9,905 nt of DNA from assembly GCA_023379725.1 (NCBI GenBank), contig JAMCPC010000072.1, forward strand, positions 5,482-15,386. The letters are read 5' to 3'. Both the position numbers and the translations under genes were made by a program. Of the stretch, positions 1-4,119 are shown one piece after another (the stretch's first letter is position 1; the number at the start of each line of letters is the position of its first letter). The notes beneath the pieces were generated by a model, which saw nothing but the letters and a program-made list of their open reading frames with translations, did no database searches and was not told the DNA's origin. Source of the DNA: Actinomycetota bacterium (GTDB lineage Bacteria; Actinomycetota; Acidimicrobiia; Acidimicrobiales; JAMCPL01).

Positions 1-5
1 GACAT

Positions 6-77
6 TGCGGTCAATTGATACCGCGTAAGGTCAATACTGCGGTAAATACCTATGACAAAATCGGGGTAAACACGTAT
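6..77. repeat. cluster of short direct and inverted repeats at the left edge
   Basis: Several short words recur here: TGCGGT at 6-11 and 38-43, GGTCAAT at 9-15 and 29-35 (20 bp apart, two helical turns), ATACC at 18-22 and 46-50, and a GGTAAAyACsTAT-like unit at 41-53 and 65-77 (24 bp apart). GGTA-AA-TACC at 41-50 is itself an inverted repeat. The block lies just upstream of the palindrome and promoters of the response regulator gene, so operator sites are the simplest reading. One + frame is open from base 3 to a TAG at 131-133 and would spell three Val-Asn-Thr copies that differ only at third codon positions, so the repeats could instead be the 3' end of a gene outside the window. Confidence 0.4.
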
Positions 78-89
78 AGGATATACGTG
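71..89. promoter_or_regulatory. 19-bp palindrome, candidate operator of the two-component operon
   Basis: CACGTATA-GGA-TATACGTG is a perfect 8-bp inverted repeat around a 3-base centre. It sits upstream of two candidate promoters for the response regulator gene, centred about 54 bases before the start predicted for the first and about 89 before that of the second. The half-site shares its ACGTA core with palindromes at 1932-1948 and 1958-1986, next to the downstream redox operon. I infer binding by a dimeric regulator, most simply the NarL-family protein encoded at 191-883; no consensus for that protein is known to me. Confidence 0.5.
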
Positions 90-98
90 ATGGTACCG

Positions 99-127
99 TT
101 GTCCAAACTGTGTGGCAGTAGCATAAT
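99..127 (+). promoter_or_regulatory. candidate sigma70-like promoter, distal, for the response regulator gene
   Basis: TTGTCC at 99-104 and CATAAT at 122-127 are separated by 17 bases, matching the primary sigma factor consensus at 4 of 6 and 5 of 6 positions. Transcription would begin near 134. The palindrome at 71-89 ends 9 bases before the -35 element, a usual place for an activator. Confidence 0.4.
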
Positions 128-153
128 GGGGTAGTAGTATGAATAATGGATAG

Positions 154-162
154 TGGTATAAT
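154..162 (+). promoter_or_regulatory. extended -10 promoter directly before the response regulator gene
   Basis: TGGTATAAT combines the TGn extension with a perfect TATAAT hexamer at 157-162. No good -35 element lies 17 bases upstream, as is common for extended -10 promoters. The transcript would start near 169, about 22 bases before the ATG at 191, leaving just enough leader for the ribosome binding site at 178-187. This places the upstream in-frame ATG at 146 outside the transcript made from this promoter. Confidence 0.55.
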
Positions 163-177
163 TTTATACCCAGTGCG

Positions 178-187
178 AGAAGGTGAG
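178..187 (+). promoter_or_regulatory. ribosome binding site that fixes the response regulator start
   Basis: AGAAGGTGAG lies just before the ATG at 191, with the AAGG core 7 bases from the start codon. The in-frame ATG at 146 has no purine-rich element before it. This supports 191 as the start. Confidence 0.65.
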
Positions 188-190
188 CTA

Positions 191-883
191 ATGTTAGTGG
201 AGCATCATTCCTTGAGTGTTATTTTGGTGGACGATCACCCGGTAGTACGTCAAGGTACGAGGGAGATCCTGGAAGAGAGTGGTGACGTAGTGGTGATCGG
301 AGAGGCCAGCAACGCGAAGGATGCTTATGAGCTACTGCAAGAGAGCCAGCCTGACATCATGGTACTCGACGTCCGGTTGCCGGGTGAGAACGGCATAGAG
401 TTTTCAAGGAAATTATCAAAAGAGTTCCCAAAGATGAAGTTGCTTATTTTGTCTGCCTATGGTGACAGTGACTATCTCAGGTCGGCTCTCTCTGCGGGAG
501 TGTCGGGCTACCTGCTGAAAAGCGCTCCTGATGAAGAGATCGTAAACGCGGTGTATGCCTTAAGATCGGGGGCGGTAGTGGTAGACAGGTCACTTGCAAT
601 GGGACTCAGGGAGGGTACAGACGAGCTTACTCCGGAGCCGAGCGTGCAGCCATCTACCTTGTCTGATCGTGAGATGGAAGTGGTAAAAATGGTAGTGGAG
701 GGGCTGCCCAATAAGGAGATAGCTGGCAGGCTGGAGATATCAAGGCGTACTGTGGAGACCCACATACGCCATATATTCGATAAACTCGGAGTGAACTCAA
801 GGACCAAGCTGTCTGTGCTTGCAATGGAGAGGGGATTGGTCAGTTCGCAAATTTCTGCTGATATTGCACCTCCTGGCGAGTGA
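191..883 (+). CDS. two-component response regulator, NarL/LuxR (FixJ) family
   Basis: A 230-residue DNA-binding response regulator, the output half of a two-component system. The receiver domain covers about residues 8-125: acidic pair Asp14-Asp15 in ILVDDHP, phosphoacceptor Asp60 in VLDVRLPG, switch Ser88, and conserved Lys110 in GYLLKSA. A linker leads to a LuxR-type helix-turn-helix at about 157-215, beginning LSDREMEVV and including NKEIAGRLEISRRTVETH. Length and layout are normal for the family. The frame is open back to an ATG at 146, but the ribosome binding site at 178-187 and the extended -10 box at 154-162 favour 191, which also starts close to the conserved receiver fold. The stop overlaps the kinase start by 4 bases. 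It probably regulates its own operon and the redox operon at 2130-6441 through the shared ACGTA palindromes; that target assignment is inference. Confidence 0.93.
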   Translation: MLVEHHSLSVILVDDHPVVRQGTREILEESGDVVVIGEASNAKDAYELLQESQPDIMVLDVRLPGENGIEFSRKLSKEFPKMKLLILSAYGDSDYLRSALSAGVSGYLLKSAPDEEIVNAVYALRSGAVVVDRSLAMGLREGTDELTPEPSVQPSTLSDREMEVVKMVVEGLPNKEIAGRLEISRRTVETHIRHIFDKLGVNSRTKLSVLAMERGLVSSQISADIAPPGE

Positions 884-1956
884 ACGGCTTACCTGCAGCT
901 ACCAAACCGTTTAGGGATTGGAGATTCTGGCTGACGGCTGGAATCTGTGCAGTAGTGGTAGGTGGCCAGATGCTACTCGATAGCCACTCGTTTCACATCT
1001 TTCCTGACAGTGTAATACCTGCCCTGCTCATACTGCCAATACTGTACGGAGCGTTAAGGTTCGGATTGGCCGGTTCGGTAATGCTCACTGCCTGGGCAGT
1101 TATCCTATGGTTACCTGATCTTGTAACTGACTATGTCCATGGTGAATTCATGGACATGTCGGGCGATATAGTGATGATAGGCGTGGTTATTGCGGTAGGC
1201 ATGTTTGCCGGCTGGCAGATGCAGCGTGAACACTATCTGAACGAGGCCTACAGTGCCGCCAGGGAAAAGGTCGAGGCGTATGCGCAGGCGGTGCTCTCCG
1301 GTCTCGAAGAGGAGCGTAGCCGTATAGCCAGGGAGTTGCATGATGAGACATTGCAGACTTTGATACAACTGGGTAGAAAGGTATCTTCGGTTGCCAAGTC
1401 GTCGGAGATACCTCTGGACGTAAGGGATGCCTTTATCCAGTCGCGCCAACTTGTGGATGAGTCGGTAAGGGGACTGCGTGAGGTGGTAAAGGGGCTTCGC
1501 CCTCCAGCATTGCAGGATTTGGGTCTGGAGGTGGCGCTATCGAGATTGGCAGAGGATGCGTCTAACGATACTCTCGATGTAGAGTTTGAAGAGGTGGGAC
1601 GTGAGCCGTTCCATCTTCCCGACGACATCGAGTTGGCCTTGTATCGTATTTCTCAGGAGGCATTATCAAATGTGCAGCGGCACTCCCGCGCCCGTCACAG
1701 TTACATCAGGCTCCAATTTGGTGAGTCCGGCGTAGAACTGGAGGTGACAGACGACGGGATTGGATTTCCCGTATCAGATGATTTTCTGGCCGGTGGTACT
1801 AATCATCAGGGGGTCGTAGGGGTGTATCATGGTGAACATTTCGGCATGCTTGGCATGTACGAGCGTGCCCAGCTCGTAGGTGGGAATCTCTACGTGCATT
1901 CCGCACCCAATCGTGGTTGTACCGTACGCATATACGTACCGTACGTATTGCGGTAG
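880..1956 (+). CDS. membrane sensor histidine kinase, NarX/DesK-type (HisKA_3)
   Basis: A 358-residue sensor kinase that should phosphorylate the regulator encoded just upstream. About four membrane helices occupy residues 14-33, 43-60, 62-82 and 94-113, with almost no extracytoplasmic domain, so the signal is probably sensed in or at the membrane. A short coiled linker (about 118-145) leads to a HisKA_3 dimerisation domain with phosphoacceptor His154 in ARELHDET, and to the family's LRPPALQDLGL segment (206-216). The ATPase domain shows the N-box (ALSNVQRHS, Asn264), the G1 box VTDDGIGF (289-296) and HFGMLGMYERA (320-330). The start is a GTG overlapping the regulator's TGA as GTGA. No Shine-Dalgarno sequence is visible, so translational coupling is likely. 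Cysteines are few (Cys23 in the first helix, Cys347 near the end), so a cysteine redox switch is not evident. The family assignment is firm; the stimulus is unknown. Confidence 0.92.
   Translation: MNGLPAATKPFRDWRFWLTAGICAVVVGGQMLLDSHSFHIFPDSVIPALLILPILYGALRFGLAGSVMLTAWAVILWLPDLVTDYVHGEFMDMSGDIVMIGVVIAVGMFAGWQMQREHYLNEAYSAAREKVEAYAQAVLSGLEEERSRIARELHDETLQTLIQLGRKVSSVAKSSEIPLDVRDAFIQSRQLVDESVRGLREVVKGLRPPALQDLGLEVALSRLAEDASNDTLDVEFEEVGREPFHLPDDIELALYRISQEALSNVQRHSRARHSYIRLQFGESGVELEVTDDGIGFPVSDDFLAGGTNHQGVVGVYHGEHFGMLGMYERAQLVGGNLYVHSAPNRGCTVRIYVPYVLR
1932..1948. promoter_or_regulatory. 17-bp perfect palindrome at the end of the kinase gene
   Basis: ATACGTAC-C-GTACGTAT is an 8-bp inverted repeat around one central base, lying inside the last codons of the kinase gene. 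It resembles the half-site at 71-89 (ATACGT) and is followed by two further TACGTA words at 1962 and 1977. Its centre is about 100 bases before the start predicted for the promoter at 2004-2032, so it could be a distal regulator site for the redox operon. Coding constraint cannot be excluded as the cause. Confidence 0.4.
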
Positions 1957-1957
1957 T

Positions 1958-1986
1958 CCCCTACGTAATTAGTCACTACGTAAGGG
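1958..1986. promoter_or_regulatory. paired CTACGTAA repeats and hairpin after the kinase stop
   Basis: CTACGTAA occurs at 1961-1968 and again at 1976-1983, 15 bp apart. Because TACGTA is self-complementary, the two copies also form a hairpin: TACGTA (1962-1967) with TACGTA (1977-1982), then after one mismatch CCC (1958-1960) with GGG (1984-1986), around a 9-base loop. No run of T follows, so an intrinsic terminator is unlikely, although the hairpin could weaken read-through from the kinase gene. The repeats are centred about 60 and 75 bases before the start expected for the next promoter, typical for activator sites. Confidence 0.45.
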
Positions 1987-2003
1987 AGATTATACCCTGT
2001 ATC

Positions 2004-2032
2004 TTGACTCAATCGAAGCGCACAATTATAGA
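2004..2032 (+). promoter_or_regulatory. sigma70-like promoter of the redox operon
   Basis: TTGACT (2004-2009) and TATAGA (2027-2032) are separated by exactly 17 bases and match the primary sigma consensus at 5 of 6 and 5 of 6 positions. Transcription should begin near 2039, giving a leader of about 90 bases before the GTG at 2130. This is the best promoter I see in the window. Confidence 0.6.
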
Positions 2033-2040
2033 GAAATATA

Positions 2041-2129
2041 GGGAACGGACCCGGCGAGGGCACCCTTTAGGTAATAGCTTCAGTGCAGCTGTTGTGCCGC
2101 ACTGGGAATTGGGCTGAAAGGAGTCAAAA
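2041..2129 (+). other. structured 5' leader of the redox operon
   Basis: The leader contains a hairpin with stem CAGTGC (2081-2086) and GCACTG (2099-2104) around a 12-base loop. Outside it, CCTTT (2064-2068) can pair with AAAGG (2117-2121), which is the ribosome binding site of the next gene, giving an imperfect long-range helix around the hairpin. This could mask the ribosome binding site. I compared it by eye with cobalamin, TPP, FMN and c-di-GMP riboswitch cores and saw no convincing match. No open reading frame here has a ribosome binding site. Confidence 0.3.
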
Positions 2130-4088
2130 GTGACTGTAATAGAGGAAATGCAGGGGAGGAGAGTGGAGGACGGCTTATCTGGCGAAGGTTGGTCCCCGGA
2201 GGACGATTCGACGGTTCAGCCATCTCCGGGACCGGCTCCAATAAAGGTGCATTTGCGCCCTCCGGAGAGAAGGGCTGCCAGGACCAGATTTGCTGAGACG
2301 GATCCGCCCATAGACGTTACGCGTATTCCTGTCGTAGGCAAGCTGCTGGCTAGAGCTATGCAGTCGAGGAAGTTCCAGTTCTTTCTTATACTTCCCAATC
2401 AGGTGATCTTCTGGGCTGTGATTGTACTGGGTCTGGTCTTTCCGAGTCTGACCCCGGGTCGCAGTTTCGGTGCCGCCATTACCTGGTACGTATGGTTCTG
2501 TCTGGTATTCGTGATGATGGTGGTTGTGGGGAGAGCCTGGTGTTCAATGTGCCCCTTTGGTGGCTTTGGTGAGTGGATACAGCGCAAGGCATTTTTCAAG
2601 CGTACCCAGAAGGCCCTGGGTCTGGGTTGGAAACTTCCTGAAAAGTGGGCAGGATATGGGCTACTTATATCCGTAACTACATTCATAATTCTCACTTGGA
2701 TAGAGGAGTTCTTCAATATAGCCGGTCCGGGTCCTGCATACGACACCAGCTTCATGGTAATGGGTATTGTCGGCTCTGCTCTCATAGTCTTCCTGCTCTT
2801 CGAGCGCAGGACATTTTGTCGTTACGTCTGTCCCCTGTCTGGTCTTATAGGAACAGTAGGAGCTATAGGTTCTGTAGCAGGTTTTCGCACCAGGGATCGT
2901 GAAAAGTGCATATCGTGTCCTACCAAGGATTGTATGAGAGGTAATGAAAAAGGCTTTGGCTGCCCATGGTATACATGGCCAGGTAGTGCCGATTCAAATC
3001 TGCTGTGCGGTCTGTGCAGCGAATGCTACAAGGCCTGCCCTTATGACAACATCGGCCTCTTTGTTCAAAAGCCACTTACATCGGTGGTTGCTCCATCCAG
3101 GCGCCGAGTGGACATCGCTCTGGGCATAGCGCTACTTATTGGTCTGGTCGTCTTTCAGCAGGTGAATGCTTTGAACATATACGCCACTGCAGATGCATGG
3201 CTTACCAAGTACACAGGTATCCCCTATCCCAATCCTATAGATTACCTTGGGTTTATAGCGGTCTTTGCACTGGTGGTAGTCGGTGCGGGGCTGGCTATAC
3301 GGGCCGTGGCAGCACGCAGGCAGAGCGTGAGTATGGCTTATGATGGCTCTATAGATGAGCGCACTACGGCATATGGCGAGGTGAGCGAAGGACTCCTGAT
3401 AAACACTTCATCGGCTGCATCATCAGGCAGATTATCCTATGCTGGTGCTGGAGCAGGGTCGGAGAGTAGCTTGGGTCATGGTAGCGTGGCAGGAGGAGCC
3501 GGAGGTGTCGGTACACTGGTGCGCGATGACTCAAGCGGTGGCTCAAGCGGTGATGGGCAGCTTCGCTCAGCGCAGTATGGCGATGGCAGCAGTGATGCTA
3601 CCGGCGTCATGCCTGGCAGCATCGGGTTGCATCCACAGACCGCCAAACAGGCTACCAAGAAGAGGATCGCTTCCTCGTGGAAGCAGTGGTATGTACCGTT
3701 TGCTTACGCTCTGATACCTGTGACGGCTGCAGATTATCTTGCCAGGCAGTTGCCCAGGTTTATCAAGCACACTCCAAGGGTGGTGAGTTCGGTGCTTGGC
3801 GAGCTTGGCGTACATACCGGTTGGTACAATATGACGATATTTGCTCAGCACGTGAAGAGCTTTGACAACCTGCCCTCCTATATAGGGTGGCAGATAGTTG
3901 GTATCCAGCTTGGAGTGATGGCAATAGGCCTGGCCCTCTCGTTGTGGGTGATGAAGAGGATATTTAAGAGGGATATTGCAATGTTGACCGCCCGTCCGGC
4001 GGTAGCCAAAATGATGTCGATCTTTATGGTCCTGGCCATAGGTATGAGTATGCTGCTTCTTTACATCCCGATGCATGCTGCATCGTGA
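2130..4088 (+). CDS. membrane polyferredoxin, NapH/NosR/CcoG-like 4Fe-4S protein
   Basis: A 652-residue membrane iron-sulfur protein, probably moving electrons between a soluble partner and the membrane. Helices lie at about 83-106, 115-134, 174-190 and 206-224. They carry the Fer4_5-type cysteine pairs of this superfamily: WCSMCP (Cys138, Cys141) and FCRYVCP (Cys230, Cys234). Two cytoplasmic clusters follow: Cys260-x2-Cys263-x4-Cys268-x9-Cys278, unusually spaced, and the canonical CGLCSECYKACP (Cys293, 296, 299, 303). Two more helices (327-345, 372-392) precede a Gly/Ser-rich stretch (about 401-515) and a second membrane domain with helices near 520-535, 585-608 and 626-648. The last two parts are not in the NapH or CcoG proteins I know, so the specific role is open. 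The start is GTG at 2130 with AAAGGAG at 2117-2123. The neighbouring flavoprotein, 31 bases downstream, is the likely electron partner. Confidence 0.85.
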   Translation: MTVIEEMQGRRVEDGLSGEGWSPEDDSTVQPSPGPAPIKVHLRPPERRAARTRFAETDPPIDVTRIPVVGKLLARAMQSRKFQFFLILPNQVIFWAVIVLGLVFPSLTPGRSFGAAITWYVWFCLVFVMMVVVGRAWCSMCPFGGFGEWIQRKAFFKRTQKALGLGWKLPEKWAGYGLLISVTTFIILTWIEEFFNIAGPGPAYDTSFMVMGIVGSALIVFLLFERRTFCRYVCPLSGLIGTVGAIGSVAGFRTRDREKCISCPTKDCMRGNEKGFGCPWYTWPGSADSNLLCGLCSECYKACPYDNIGLFVQKPLTSVVAPSRRRVDIALGIALLIGLVVFQQVNALNIYATADAWLTKYTGIPYPNPIDYLGFIAVFALVVVGAGLAIRAVAARRQSVSMAYDGSIDERTTAYGEVSEGLLINTSSAASSGRLSYAGAGAGSESSLGHGSVAGGAGGVGTLVRDDSSGGSSGDGQLRSAQYGDGSSDATGVMPGSIGLHPQTAKQATKKRIASSWKQWYVPFAYALIPVTAADYLARQLPRFIKHTPRVVSSVLGELGVHTGWYNMTIFAQHVKSFDNLPSYIGWQIVGIQLGVMAIGLALSLWVMKRIFKRDIAMLTARPAVAKMMSIFMVLAIGMSMLLLYIPMHAAS

Positions 4089-4119
4089 CGGAACGGAATA
4101 GGAAAGGAGATTTTTAATT

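Noticed and set aside
15..34. FNR/CRP-like box
   Set aside because: TTGA and TCAA are present but 12 bases apart; the FNR consensus TTGAT-N4-ATCAA is not met.
146..190. Longer response regulator start at ATG 146
   Set aside because: There is no ribosome binding site before it, an extended -10 promoter lies inside the added stretch, and a strong ribosome binding site precedes the ATG at 191.
164..1997. TTATACCC shared by the two promoter regions (164-171 and 1990-1997)
   Set aside because: An 8-base match at different positions relative to the promoters is within chance, and NarL heptamer arrays are not evident.
2041..2110. Known riboswitch (cobalamin or TPP-like) in the redox leader
   Set aside because: Fragments such as GCCGCACTGGG and ACCCTTTAGG recall conserved boxes, but the remaining core elements are missing.
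1917..2117. 66-codon + strand reading frame overlapping the kinase end
   Set aside because: It starts inside the kinase gene in another frame, has no ribosome binding site and runs through the promoter and leader region.
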